Source: Diphasiastrum complanatum (Eukaryota > Streptophyta > Lycopodiopsida > Lycopodiales > Lycopodiaceae). Taken from it: DNA of 64,000 nt. This document shows, one piece after another, positions 9,845 through 25,855 of the stretch. The notes beneath the pieces are model-generated. The model did no database searches. It was not told the origin of the DNA and saw only the letters and a program-made list of their open reading frames with translations. Made by a program: the position numbers and the translations under genes. Position 1 is the first letter of the stretch. The number at the start of each line of letters is the position of its first letter. The stretch lies in contig MU831825.1 of assembly GCA_029204225.1 (NCBI GenBank), positions 38,778 through 102,777 of the forward strand. Reading direction: 5' to 3'.

Positions 9845-10113
9845 TCATAGAACCCACGGTTCTCAGAACCGTGGGTCTGAAGTACCGTATAGAGAACCGT
9901 ACCACGGTTCATGAACAGTGGTACGGTTCATGTAATTAATTAATTAATCTTTTACATGCTCTTTAGCCCCTAAAATCCCTAAAAAAAATTAATTGATTAA
10001 TTATTTTCTACGGTTCTTCACAGTTCAGCCTAAAAAATTTTGTGAACCGCATGGTTCACTGTACGGTTCTGAGAACCCTAGTGAACCATCCACGGTTCAC
10101 GGATTCTATGGTC
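9845..10113. mobile_element. Palindrome-packed MITE-like element I
   Basis: About 270-base block bounded by CATAGAA on the left and its complement TTCTATG on the right. It contains four hairpins made of one word, GAACCGTG/CACGGTTC: perfect 11-base arms at 9853-9863 and 9865-9875, 12-base arms at 9894-9905 and 9918-9929, 7-base arms at 10042-10048 and 10053-10059, and 7-base arms at 10081-10087 and 10094-10100. The spacers are AT-rich (ATTAATTAATTAA). There is no ORF. Size, terminal repeats and lack of coding fit a MITE, but the superfamily is not recognised. It lies between the Gypsy LTR and MIRO exon 3. Confidence 0.65.
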
Positions 10114-12083
<1,970 letters not shown>

Positions 12084-12200
12084 CTTCTGCCCCACGCTCT
12101 CTCCCTTTCTCTCTCCCTCTTTCCCCCTATCTCTCTCACACCTCACTATATTTTGTTTTTGTCCCAAAACCCTTAAAAGATAACCCTAACCCTAATTCCA
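12084..12200 (-). promoter_or_regulatory. MIRO 5' leader with CT-rich tract and telo-box-like motif
   Basis: Upstream of the MIRO start, the plus strand shows a long pyrimidine tract (CTCTCTCCCTTTCTCTC, about 12096-12140), which is GA-rich on the coding strand, and AACCCTAACCCTAA at 12182-12195. Telo-box-like words and GA/CT-rich leaders are common in promoters of plant housekeeping and translation genes. No TATA box is obvious. The promoter role is inferred from position. Confidence 0.5.
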
Positions 12201-13177
12201 CCATAACCTCGCCTGTTACAAGAAAACCAGCATGATTTGACTACAGCGTAAAGCAAATTTGAAACTCATGTTCATGAAAAGAAACAAGCATGAACATAGC
12301 ATAACCCTAGCATAACCTGTTAAGAGAGAACAACTAATACAATTTTAGCAGATCCCCAATTTCACATAACCCAATCATCAAATGTTATGAAAGAACAGCG
12401 ACTACACATGAGTTGGTATAGGCAAAGAGGTAGTCTGCAAATGAAGTAAATTTCTAGAAATAAAGACCCTCAATCAATTGTAGACGAGATGAAATGGCAT
12501 CTTCTACATTCATGGCAGCTGGCTTTGTCACTATAGAAGAGCACCTGCCATTTATTGCTAGAAATTTTAACAAGCTAGTCCTTTGTTTTGCAACTGATCG
12601 TTGTACACATAGTGTAGTGAAGTAACTGTTGCTGGTTAGGATACCTCCAATGTCTCTATCTCTTGCATGCTATGAGTTTGGTGTCATTGCTGAAAGCTGG
12701 TTTAAGATGCTCATACCATGGACCTGCTGATTTCCTTGGAAAGAAAGAAAAGAATCCCACACAGATGTCACAGATCCCACGCGCATGAGTCTATTCTTGA
12801 AAGAAAAGACCGAACCCCACGCATCAAGAACCTGTTCTTGAAGATAAAAAAAGGAGCAGTGACCTGTTTTCCAACGAAAGAGCGCTTAACAATGTGCTGA
12901 TGCTGCTGATGCAGCTGCTTCATGTGCATACATCCTGCTTGCGTGCTCTGTTTCCTTCCTTCCTTTCTTTCTTTCTTCCTTTCTTTCTTTCTTTCTTTTT
13001 GGGCGTGGGCCGGCGGGCAGGGTCCTATTCTAATGGTCCCAGGGTTTTAGGTTTGAACGTGGTGGTGTTTTCTTTTTCATTTCTTTGGGATTCATTTTTC
13101 CTAAAATCGGTTTTCTTTTTTTACAAAGGAAATCTTTGTAAATTGATGCGTCTCACTTAGCGTAATCTTGAGCCTCC
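12200..13177. other. Intergenic; (TTTC)n tract near 12955-13000
   Basis: No gene or transposon domain is seen. A TTTC/TTCC simple repeat runs from about 12950 to 13003, followed by GGCGTGGGCCGGCGGGC, a short GC-rich island. Confidence 0.5.
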
Positions 13178-13232
13178 AATTTTTTTTTACACACACCTTT
13201 AGGGCGAAAGGTGTGTGTTAAAAAAAAAATTA
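13178..13232. repeat. Near-perfect hairpin
   Basis: Inverted repeat with arms of about 23-26 bases (13178-13200 and 13207-13232) around a 6-base loop. The arms combine a T/A homopolymer with CACACACCTTT and its complement. Such a structure would extrude easily or cause polymerase slippage. It might be a terminal structure of a small element. Confidence 0.7.
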
Positions 13233-13284
13233 CGGCAGAAAAACCATTAAAAAAAAATAAAAAATTATTTTGCGGCAGGGAAGG

Positions 13285-13390
13285 ACACGGCATTTCGCTC
13301 GAGGAAGGGCTTCCGCCCTCGGGCTACCACCCTCGAACGGACGCCCTTCTTGGGCATATTGCCCTCGGAGGGCGACCCCCCCTCCCCCTC
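13285..13390. other. GC-rich block with GGGC/GCCC reiterations
   Basis: A locally GC-rich stretch in AT-rich surroundings, with CGCCCTCGGGC, ACCACCCTCGAACGG, CGCCC and the palindrome GCCCTCGGAGGGC. No long ORF with recognisable content; the ORF across it has low complexity. Confidence 0.5.
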
Positions 13391-13403
13391 TAAATTTCTT
13401 GTT

Positions 13404-13790
13404 GTGCTTTATTTTGGGCGTGCAATGTATTTGTAAAAGAATTTTTTTTTTTTCTTTGAATATGCAATGTATTTGTTTATAAAACAAGAGATTTGCTACC
13501 TTTATTGTTCTCCAATGGGTTTTCGTTTTCTACTTTTTTCTTTTTTTACCATGTGCTAAATTTTGGGCATGCGACGTATTTGTAAAAAAAAAAAAATCAC
13601 TACTTTTCTTGTTCTTCAATCTGTTTTTTTCATGTGCTTTATTTTGGGCATGCAAAAAAACCAGAATATTTGCTACCTTTATTGTTCTTCAATCATTTTT
13701 TGTTTTTTTATTTTTGTGCTTTATTTTGGGCATGCAATGTATTTATTAAAAAAATTTGACTACCTTTATTGTTCTTCAATCAAATAGTAT
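13404..13790. repeat. Degenerate tandem array of about 80 bases
   Basis: TTTTGGGCATGCAATGTATTT-type units begin at 13412, 13561, 13642 and 13724, each followed by an A-run, CTACCTTTATTGTTCTTCAATC and a T-run. A partial unit (ATGCAATGTATTTG) lies near 13461. Spacing is about 150, 81 and 82 bases. Confidence 0.75.
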
Positions 13791-17311
<3,521 letters not shown>

Positions 17312-17320
<9 letters not shown>

Positions 17321-17790
17321 TCCATCGTTGGAACAACAGGCTATATACTTGAAAACCTTCCATTCAAAAATGAAATAGAAAACCTTATTGTCCATCGCTG
17401 GAACAACAAGCTATATACTTGAAAACTTTCCATTCAAAAATGAAATAGAAAACCTTATTGTCCATCGCTGGGACATGGAGTCCATTAAACATAAGATAAA
17501 CACTTTGCAAAAGTTATGTAAGAGCCTACTGTCCATCGCTGGACAACGACTATGTCTATACAATTGTTTAAGCATGAAGATGATTTATATGAAAGCTATT
17601 GCATCGTTGCCAATTGAAAAAATGCCAATGAATATGCAGTTGATTAAGGTGGCTAGAGCACCATCGCTGCTACTGGAGTGAACAGTGTTTAGAGATGAAG
17701 AAGAAGATTATCAGTCCATCATTGCTTGTAGGCAGATGGACCTTATTTTTTAGCATAAAAGAGGTTGGTCTGGTCCATCGCTGGACAACA
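17312..17790. repeat. TCCATCGCTGGA iteron block
   Basis: A small dyad word, TCCATCGCTGGA, or a near match recurs at 17321, 17391, 17461, 17532, 17661, 17715 and 17774. The first four are spaced 70, 70 and 71 bases apart; 17321-17390 and 17391-17460 are a nearly exact tandem duplication. Later spacing becomes irregular. TCCA and TGGA can pair around a TCGC loop. There is no supported gene; the ORF at 17388-17681 is a by-product. Confidence 0.8.
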
Positions 17791-17851
17791 ATGGACCAGA
17801 AAGCTCCAAAAACATCATAAAAAGTTACCTCATATGATGAATGAGTTCTAT

Positions 17852-17955
17852 ACACTCTCTCACCCTCTACTTGTGTTGAGCTATATATAGATAGATTAAC
17901 TGAACAAGGGACGTAACACAATATAGCTCAACACAAGTAGAGGGTGAGAGAGTGT
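17852..17955. repeat. Perfect 35-base inverted repeat
   Basis: Arms 17852-17886 and 17921-17955 are exact reverse complements with a 34-base loop. Arm sequence starts ACACTCTCTCACCC and ends GAGCTATAT. It could be a small fold-back element, a young MITE end pair or a hairpin RNA precursor. Nothing seen decides between these. Confidence 0.85.
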
Positions 17956-17989
17956 GCATGATATAGATTGTATACATTGTTAAGAGCTA

Positions 17990-18360
17990 GGGTATGTGGT
18001 GATTACACCTATCACTATTGATTTGGTGCTTTTTTGCTATATTTACACTTTTATTTTAATATTAAGTTCAATTCAAGAGATTTATCGCATTTAGTTATCA
18101 TGTCTAATTTGAGTGTACTTATCTCCTTCTTGTTGCTATGTCGAATTTATCAATTCGAATCTTGATGATCATTTGAACAACGTCTATTTTATCTAACACC
18201 TCTGCAAAGCAATTATCTTCTGTCTAGTGTTTGTCTGTGCAATCAATTTTTTTGATTATGATGATATCAAAATCAAAATAAAACAAAATCGGATTTATTA
18301 CTTATATGTATTTATTTAAATGTTTGATTTGAATATGATAGATAGTCGTAGTTGGAAAAA
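17990..18360 (+). repeat. Degenerate LTR-like sequence (family A)
   Basis: By eye this resembles the A3 LTR at about 45500-45915: TTATCTTCTGTCTAGTG, TTGTCTG, GATGATATCAAA and GATAGATAGTCGTAG echo TTATTTGTCTAGTG, TTGTCTG, GATGATTTCAAAG and GATAGGCGTAGTC in the same order. Divergence is large. Confidence 0.45.
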
Positions 18361-18371
18361 AGAGACCGACA

Positions 18372-19090
18372 CAACAAAAACTTCATTCAATAGATGCAAG
18401 GGTTTGGACATTCAGTGAGTAAATTTTTTGCGAGTTTGCGAGTTTCTTTCTTGCTATGAGTCAATAAAAAGATAGCGCATGGTGAGCTATCTTTTTTATG
18501 CCACTACTTGAATGTTTATTAGTAAGAATTGTGGTTTGGCACATAGTTAAAAATTTTGATTGAATCACTTGGCACATAGATTTTTTTTTTTTTGTGGAAC
18601 CGACCACCATAGCATGCCGACGTGCTAAGGTGGTGGGCTGCTAGGGCTTTTTTTTTTTTTTTTTTTTTTTTGCCCTGACAACCTACCTACCAACATAGCA
18701 CACCGGCATGCTATGGTGGTTTTTTGCCTTGGCAGCCTTGGCAGCCCACCACCTTAGCACGTCACCGTGCTAAAGTGGTGGGTTACAAGAATTTTTTTTT
18801 TAATGAATAACTTGGCACGCCGGCGTGCCAAGTGATTCAGTCAATTTTTTTTTCTTTTTGTAGCACAAGGCCAAAAATGTTTTTTAACTTCAATTTTTTA
18901 TTTTATTTTTTGGGATTTCATTATAAGATTTTTAACTATGTGCCAAACCACAATTCTTATTGATAAACATTCAAGTAAAAGATAGCACACCATGTGCTAT
19001 CTTTTAATTGACTCATGGCAAGAAAGAAACTCACAAACTTGCAAAAAAATTACTCGCAAAATGCCAAGGCCCTAGATGCAACTGCAGATA
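18372..19090. mobile_element. Fold-back element II with nested palindromes
   Basis: Large imperfect inverted repeat. Left arm about 18384-18570 and right arm about 18925-19085 share, in opposite orientation, GAGTTTCTTTCTTGC(T/C)ATGAGTCAA, an AAAGATAGC..GCTATCTTTT hairpin, TTGAATGTTTAT and GTGGTTTGGCACATAG. The roughly 350-base core is T-run-rich and carries more palindromes: a perfect 22-base one at 18811-18832 (CTTGGCACGCC and complement), ACCACCATAGCA/TGCTAAGGTGGT at about 18604-18634, and similar ones near 18690-18715 and 18746-18781. There is no ORF. The arms continue outward as LTR-like sequence on both sides. Confidence 0.75.
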
Positions 19091-19260
19091 CTTTTTCAAT
19101 GCTTGACTACGCCTATCAAATTCAACCATACTATCACGACAAGAGTCACGTTTGATTTTACTTAATTCTAACTTTAAAATCATTAGAATCTATGAGATTG
19201 ATTATAGACAAACATAAACATAGTAGAGTACTTCAAAAAAAATTAATGTGACAACTTTGA
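19091..19260 (-). repeat. Degenerate LTR-like sequence (family A), inverted
   Basis: The reverse complement contains GATTTTAAAG, AATCAAACGTGA and TGATAGGCGTAGTCAAGCAT, corresponding in order to the A3 LTR at about 45825-45915 (GATTTCAAAG, ATCGAACGTGA, TGATAGGCGTAGTCATGCAT). It is the mirror partner of 17990-18360, extending the fold-back arms. Confidence 0.5.
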
Positions 19261-20526
19261 ATCTAATTTACCATATAAACACAAACTATTCTCTTTCAGC
19301 AAAGTCCAAGCATAAAAGTATGTTTATCAGGTATCACAATCTACAAAATAAAAAACAAGAATGACTACTATAGAATATTGTAGATCACCGAAGCTTCAAC
19401 CTTGAAACATAATTAAATATTAGTTGCAATGCAAGTTTCTATTTGAATTTCTTTTTATATGCACAGCGCATACATGCCCGCTTGTTCAATGCCTCGGTTG
19501 CCTTGAGAAATGACAATTTCAAATGGAGGCATTTATTGTGTAGTTTTAACTTTTAGAAAGATAGCTTGATGTCACACAAACATTCAACATGTAACAAATA
19601 ATATATGAGAATGGTTGAACTTATTAGTGGGCACATATATACATGATGCAAAATTGGAGAATGTTGTGGCATGCTCTACATAAGAAGAGTGCAAAAGGAA
19701 AGAACATTTGTCACCCTTAAGTTTCCTTGTTGGATTTTCAAGATGCTTCTGGTGCTTCACATAAGAGACGTGGTTTAGGCTTATTCTTTTGTTCACAAAG
19801 GAGCTCAAGCAAATAATGGTGGCTCTTCAGTTGAAAGTAGTTTTTACATTTGGATTTTCCAAGCTCAAAAAATATTTCCATGAATCAATTGGTTTCGTAA
19901 TTAATGCAGAGGGATTCCCACTTTCCTATTTTTTGCTCAAATCACTATGCTCCATTTTATTGATAAATTTGCATTTACTTTGAACCCTATTTTTTTTGGA
20001 TTTGGCTAATTTGAATTTTTTATGCCTTAAAGATATACTTGAACCATTTAAAATGCACCAAAACATAACTGAACAACGTAGGAGTATGTGGTATTTGTCA
20101 TTAAGCTTTGACACTTAGGACAATTACTCAGGTATTTCAACTCCTTTAATATTGGGTCTAAAGCATATCTTGAAATACTTTTTTGAAGGAAACTCCTTGC
20201 AAGGGCTAACTAGCAAGAGTACATGGAGTGAATCAATAGAAAGTCTGCCCCCCCACTACAATCACAAACCTTGAGAAATTTACCAGCAACAGATGACAAT
20301 TTTTCTGAGGCTAAGTGCATAGGAGATTGAAGCAAGTAGATCTCAAACCAGGTGGATTTAAGGGTGTAAAGATGACTTTTGAGGTTAGCACACGAGGTTG
20401 CAAAGGCAGTTGAAGACATTCACAAGAATATATATTTGAAAACATTCCATAAGAAGAGACAAATGAAGACGTTTCACAAGAAGCAACCCCTGTTGAATAC
20501 ATATAACTAAGAGGAGCTTTTTAAAT
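19261..20526. other. No gene seen
   Basis: AT-rich. Minus-strand ORFs of 60-75 codons at 19584, 19926, 20210 and 20311 show no domain or compositional sign of being real. Confidence 0.4.
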
Positions 20527-21863
20527 TCAAAGAAAACATCGCTTATTGCATTTACATCCATCCATTATGCTCCTAAGTTGTCCATAGCTTCTCTCCAGAG
20601 ATAAGAGTATGGTTGGCTGAGCTTCGACTGTCGTCGGTTCCTGTATCAAGAGACATGCAGACTCAAGAGTGTACCTTGTGGGTTGTGTGCGCACTCGGCT
20701 TGATCTTCCGGGAGGATTCAACTGATGAACCACTCCTGGGACTTGTTGTTGGGTAGCAGCAACATCTTTGTCCTATTCGCTATCTAGAAGTGGGTCGACA
20801 ATAGACACGCCTGAGCCAGAAGTTCGAACAGTCATGTCAATGGTAGGTGATGAAGATTCTCCTGGAGAAATATCCTTGTCTTTGATGTCGACGAACTGAT
20901 CCTCGATAAAGACTGTATCTCGTTGTTGTTGTACTTTGCTTGTAGTATCTCGCAGTCTTGAATTTTGTGGTTGTTTCTCTTGTAGTATCTGCAGAACAAC
21001 TTCTTCTTCGTCTGCGGATTCGATTGTTCTTTGTGTTTGTGCTGGTTTTCGGTCTGGCTTTGATTGCTTCAAGTCTTTCTTCTTCTTCTGCTTAGTCGTG
21101 CTCTTGTTGGTGTATAAAGCGTGAGAATCAGCCGAGGAACTTGAGGCTTCGTTCCTCCGCGTGTCTTTCTACAAAAACATAGTAATGACTCTCGAAAGAG
21201 TCAGTTCTGGATGTGTCGTGATGATCATCACCCAGCTATCGTATGAACTTGGCAAGCTTGTAAGCATTTGCATCACTATGTCTTGATCGTCTATAACAGA
21301 TCCGACAAAGACCACCTTAGCAGGTTCTTGAATTGATTGATGTGATTCTGCAGGGAATCATCATTCGCCATCTTGAGGGAGTAAAATTTCTTCCTGAGAT
21401 GTAGCTTGGAAGCTATATCTCGCACTTCGTATAGTGTGCTCAAGATGTTTCAGACTTCTTTTGATGTCTGGGCCTCGGATACATGGCCGATCTGGGTATC
21501 CGTAATGTTGAGTATGATCAGCTCAAAAGCCTTTCCATCCTTAAGCTTCTATCTGACGATTGTTGCGTCGTCTGCTTCGGGTTTTTCTTTTGCACTTATA
21601 ACAACGTCATACAATTCTTTAGCCATTAGTACAGTTTTCATCTTAAACTTCCACAGATGGTAATTGGCTCCATCAAGCTTGTCCATGATGGGATCCCTTC
21701 GGAATCCATGTGGAAGATTAGTCCAAGTGATAGACAAAACTATGAGTGACTTAAGTATGAAAATATGGTACAGAATCACAAAACAAGAAGACAATTACTT
21801 TATCAGCTAGTAGAGTCTTATACTATGGAAACTTATCAGACTACGAAAATAGCTCTGATACCA
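20527..21863 (-). mobile_element. Copia A2, internally deleted body
   Basis: Minus-strand family-A copy. From the primer site (21852-21865, GCTCTGATACCATG on the plus strand): gag start LDGANYHLWKFKMKTVLMAKELYDVV (21550-21710), decayed gag to about 21180, zinc knuckle (about 21060-20950, LFCRYYKRNNHKIQDC in a frame other than the longest ORF, with one Cys changed to Tyr), then directly the integrase-RT linker (VFIEDQFVDI, RSSRVRTQPTRYTLESA) ending at 20527. Protease, integrase core, RT and RNase H are deleted. Confidence 0.75.
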
Positions 21864-22540
21864 TGTTGGAGAAAGAGGGTGTGTGAGTGTGAGGGACTAA
21901 AATAGCTCAAAAAGAAAACAAACACAAAAAAGGAGCGAACTCGAAACTCGAACAAGAAATGAACTAGAACAGAAAGTGTTCGTGCACGGTGGAATGAGCT
22001 ATATTACTCTTTCCCTAAGCATCACTATGCCTATAAAAAACAAACAGTACATTAGTGATAGAAGTTCTGACTATGTAGCCAAACATTAATAAGACACCAG
22101 AAGATTATTTGTCACAAACAGCTAGACAGATTATTTGTCGTGAATGATTCGCGAAGAACTAGACTGAGCTCGACTGATAATCAGTCGCGAATGATTTGCG
22201 AAAGGCAAGACTAAATATTAGTCATCAACAATCAGACTAATAATAACTCGCTAAGAACAGATTACCAGATTGAGCAACAAGAAAGTCAAACAGAATGAAA
22301 AGAAGCATAACAATATTGACACAAATCTAAATGCAGAACAAAAGAGCCGCTATCAGATTAAGTATAGCAAAATATACATGTCAATAATGCGGTAGAGCAC
22401 AAGACAATAGCAGGCGAAACCGCGTGCTCTACAAAGCTAATTCAATCTATAAAAGGAATGAACCTATTACTGACAATAAAGAATCAATGTGCAAGGCATC
22501 TACTTTGTTTATCTCTGAGCTTCTGATGCTATTATTTTAC
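21864..22540 (-). repeat. Copia A2 5' LTR (approximate)
   Basis: Starts TGTTGGAGAAAG on the plus strand next to the primer site, like the A1 LTR end at 1431. It contains several TCGCGAA/TTCGCGA and TTTGTC(G/A) words around 22100-22260, as in the A3 LTR. The outer boundary is uncertain; a 123-codon minus-strand ORF at 22532-22900 may lie partly in the LTR and has no domain. Confidence 0.5.
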
Positions 22541-23940
22541 GCACACTTTATCATTATCCTTATCTGAATATGCAAGTGGTATTTGATATATACACAATGT
22601 TACAGGTGTGTAGATGAAGAAAGTACAAAGTGGATGTGCTGTCTGTAGGAGATCGTGGGTGGCTGCAGTCGTTGTCAAGTCTGTTAGCACAGTTGCACGG
22701 GATGAGCATGAAAAGGACGCGATGTCAGCCTTTGCTAAAAAGAACATTGGTGAAGATGCGAAAAATGCGTCACTCTGACGAAATGCCTTAGGATTTGATT
22801 TACATGGTGCCTTCGCTTTTCCTAGGGCACCTTTGGCATTTCGTAAGGCAATGTCGTCATTTTCGCCTGTCATAAAACACGTGTAAAAACACAGTGTCAC
22901 GTTTTTTGCCTTTTCTTCGACTGTGAGAATTTAGTTGTAATTATGCAGACAGTCGCATTTTATTCGTCTGTCTTATTTTACATATGCAGATTGTGCGACA
23001 ACATGAGTAAAAAAATGCAGCATGAATGGAGGCAGATTTAAATAGGATTTAGGAGAGGAAGAGAAGATAAATCCAACATGTAATAGGGATCAAATGTCAA
23101 CAATAACTAGTGCAACACAATATACTATATTTGAAACTAGTTGAGTCTAATAACTTGATGAGCCATGTTGGGTGATAAGAAAAAAATTACACATTGGACA
23201 TCAAATTTTGGCATTCCCAAACGATAGGCAACAAATTTAGTCTATTTGGATGAAATCCCTCAAAGTTGATCACTCTATGAGGAGCCTCAGGTGAGAAGTG
23301 CCAAAATGGGACTTTTTACATTGATAGACATCAAGTTTGAGCTATCTCATGTGATGCTGGTTAATTGTGATTACTCAATGGGCTATGTCAAGCGATAGGG
23401 ACCAAAATAGAGTTGTTTCACATTTAAGTATCAAATTCAACTTACTTGATTTTTCCAAACTCGGGATTTTGAAAATTTTGATGATTTGTTAAAAATGACA
23501 AATATGTATTAATTACTGCGTAATTTCCTAAATAGTTAAAAGAAATCACACTTCTATTTCATAGTTTGCTTGAATCTGCTTCTTTTCTTCGTGAATTAGA
23601 CAATGTCATATTCGTTCAAGCAAATTGACATTGGTAAGGTATCTAAATGTTTTAGTGATAAAGATATTTGTGGATCTTGTTAAATTTGTACACATCTCAA
23701 TTTTAACTGTATATTTTGACAAGTGTATTTTGTCAATATCATTAACAATCTTGTTAAAAAATTGCAGATAAAATTTAATCGTTCATTAGCGAATATGTCT
23801 TCTATTGAGGAAATGTCTCAAAACGGGTATATTTATTAAATGTATAGTAGATATTATGTACTTAACATTTGGATTTGCAGCATTGTGTGTTGAATATAAC
23901 TTTTTTGTTTTTTGTCTACGATTAAAGCACGACGCCTCTA
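22541..23940. other. No gene seen
   Basis: AT-rich. A weak stem (ACGAAATGCC near 22778 with GGCATTTCGT near 22839) occurs near the LTR edge. No coding domain is recognised. Confidence 0.4.
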
Positions 23941-23954
23941 CAAGATAACAAAAA

Positions 23955-25035
23955 GTTAAAGAAGATGCAATATTATTACAAAATGAATTCACGAAAAAGA
24001 GCACAAATGCTTGAGCAGAGACTTAGTGGAACATCATCGCCTTCAAAATCTGGTGCCCAGCCTCGACCTAAATCGTAGGTACTATATAATTATCTGTTTA
24101 AAACTTAGGACTGTATTTATACACATATAAATTAGCTTGTAACATTAAGCTAATCATTCTTGTAATTGTAAAATGAAATTAGTATCAACAGAGGTACAAT
24201 GATAAGATATATTGCGAGTGCAAACAATGCAAAGGATTGAAAATTCAAGAAAGACGAATAGTGGCACAACATCTGTGGAAGTTTGGAAAGCACATCGAGG
24301 AGCCCAATGTGAATTTGGAGGTACATTTTGACTATTTAGTACTGTTCTTATCATACACGTATTTATAATTAAAAAAAAAAAAAACTAATGCTTGTATAAT
24401 GTTTCACTCTTGCAGAATAATACATTGGTGTCAATGTCTTATAACACGTCGATTGACAATCTTATCAACAAGATAAGAAATATCGATTTTGGATCATCTT
24501 TGCCATTAGACAAAGATCTTGTTGATGATCATAATGATGTCACTAGTCACTACACACATCATGATGTGGAAGTTATGCATCTTTCCATTTTGCACGTCAC
24601 TCACTCCACCACACCACGATTGGGTTTATTTTCTTTGACTAGCATTGATGTCCCCTTGAATAGTGTTGTCACATTAATGCCTTATGCAGGACCTCAATAC
24701 AATTGGGGTGATTGGCATGTTCTATGTCGTCACCAATGGAGAATGCACCTAGGTTTATGGCTTGAATGCCAATGCTTGTTCTTTGGAAGAGCGACGTGTG
24801 CAAGGAGAGAATGTTTTGAAATCACATCGTATGTACATTGATGGACGTCCAAAAAAACATGGCAATATTGTTGCATATATAAATAGTTCCATTGGGCGCC
24901 CTTCATTAACTAATTGTGATTTTGAGGAACACACCAATGGAAAGGAAGAATACTTTTCTAGGAACTCAAAAGGTACATACGTAATGGTATGTGCGATAAG
25001 GCCCATTAAATGTGGTGAATAATCAATGGTGCAAA
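23955..25035 (+). pseudogene. SET-domain gene fragment with upstream exons, broken
   Basis: Plus-strand exon-like blocks: 23955-24078 (KMNSRKRAQMLEQRLSG); 24185-24320 (YCECKQCKGLKIQERRIVAQHLW, a C-x-C-x2-C..H pattern like transposase-associated zinc motifs), followed by a GTACAT donor; then after a TTGCAG acceptor near 24417 a block to about 24590. From about 24610 it reads GLFSLTSIDVPLNSVVTLMPYAGP, a SET-N-like start; after a frameshift and a TAG stop near 24750, YGLNANAC, YIDGRPKKHGNIVAYINS, TNCDFE and VMVCAIRPIKCGE, matching the SET-C pattern (N-S..NC and A-R-I..GEE). SET proteins methylate lysines; this copy cannot be functional. It ends abruptly at tnp2 sequence on the other strand. Confidence 0.55.
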
Positions 25036-25049
25036 GTAGATATCCATTT

Positions 25050-25571
25050 TTTACTTTATGTTTTCCAGGAATTAGAAGTGCTAGCATGAGATGTCCTTTT
25101 TTAATGCTTAGCCAAGGTGGAATATTATAGTTGACCAACACCACTAGCCAAGTAGACCACGTGCTTGACATTTTTCCAAAGGGGTTAACCCCGTCTGTTG
25201 CAAGTCCAAATCTTATATTTCTTGTTTCACTTGCGAAACATGGATATTCTTTGTCAATGTGTTTCCATGCAGGAAAGTCTGAGGGTTACTCTCATGATCT
25301 CATATCCGAAGAATGATGACTAGCATGCCAATTCACAAGTTCTACAAGAGACTTGCAACGAAACAATCGTTGCAATCGTGGGATTATTGGAAAGAATCGG
25401 AACACCTTGCATGGAATAGTGGTCCCTTGTAAGTCATCTCGATATCGCGGAGTATTGCATATAGGACAAGCTTTCAACCCTCGATACTCACCACGATATA
25501 AGATGCAATCATTTGGACAAGCATGATGCAATGTATAGTCCATTCCCATTGCACTCAACATTTTTCATGCC
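25050..25571 (-). pseudogene. CACTA (En/Spm) tnp2 transposase fragment
   Basis: Minus strand: KxLSAMGMDYTLHHACPNDCILYRGEY, CPICNTPRYRDD, KVFRFFPIIPRLQRLFR and WHASHHSSDMRS (25561-25292), then after stops PSDFPAWKHIDKEYPCFASETRN, FGLATDGVNPFG and, in another frame, WLVVLVNYNIPPWLSIKKGHLMLALLIPGK (ending near 25060). This order and wording is the tnp2 transposase of plant CACTA elements, which cuts and pastes DNA. The rest of the transposase and the CACTA termini were not found. It faces the SET fragment tail to tail. Confidence 0.85.
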
Positions 25572-25855
25572 TCACCTATTATCTCTAACATAGTGTTTCC
25601 TTCTGGGAGTAGTTTGCGCAATAACCTATACATAATGAAATGAATTTTCATAATATAAAACATTTAGCCAACTAAAACATTTGACTTGAACAACACATCT
25701 ATTAAATTCAAAAAATCTCAATCTTATTTACCCAAATAAGGATGTGACACTTGTATCACTCCATTTATATTTTGCTTGGAGGTTCAATATAAGCAATCAA
25801 GCGGCCAAATGAGATGTCTTTGCTCCAAGATATAATGGTGTGTTTGATTCTTCTC

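Noticed and set aside
12894-13160. Plus-strand ORF with Phe/Leu-rich run
   Set aside because: Arises from the (TTTC)n tract near 12955-13000.
13412-13790. CRISPR-like array
   Set aside because: Repeats are long, AT-rich and degenerate with no unique spacers, in a plant genome.
22532-22900. 123-codon minus-strand ORF
   Set aside because: No domain, lies at the edge of the A2 LTR and contains repeated short words; treated as chance.
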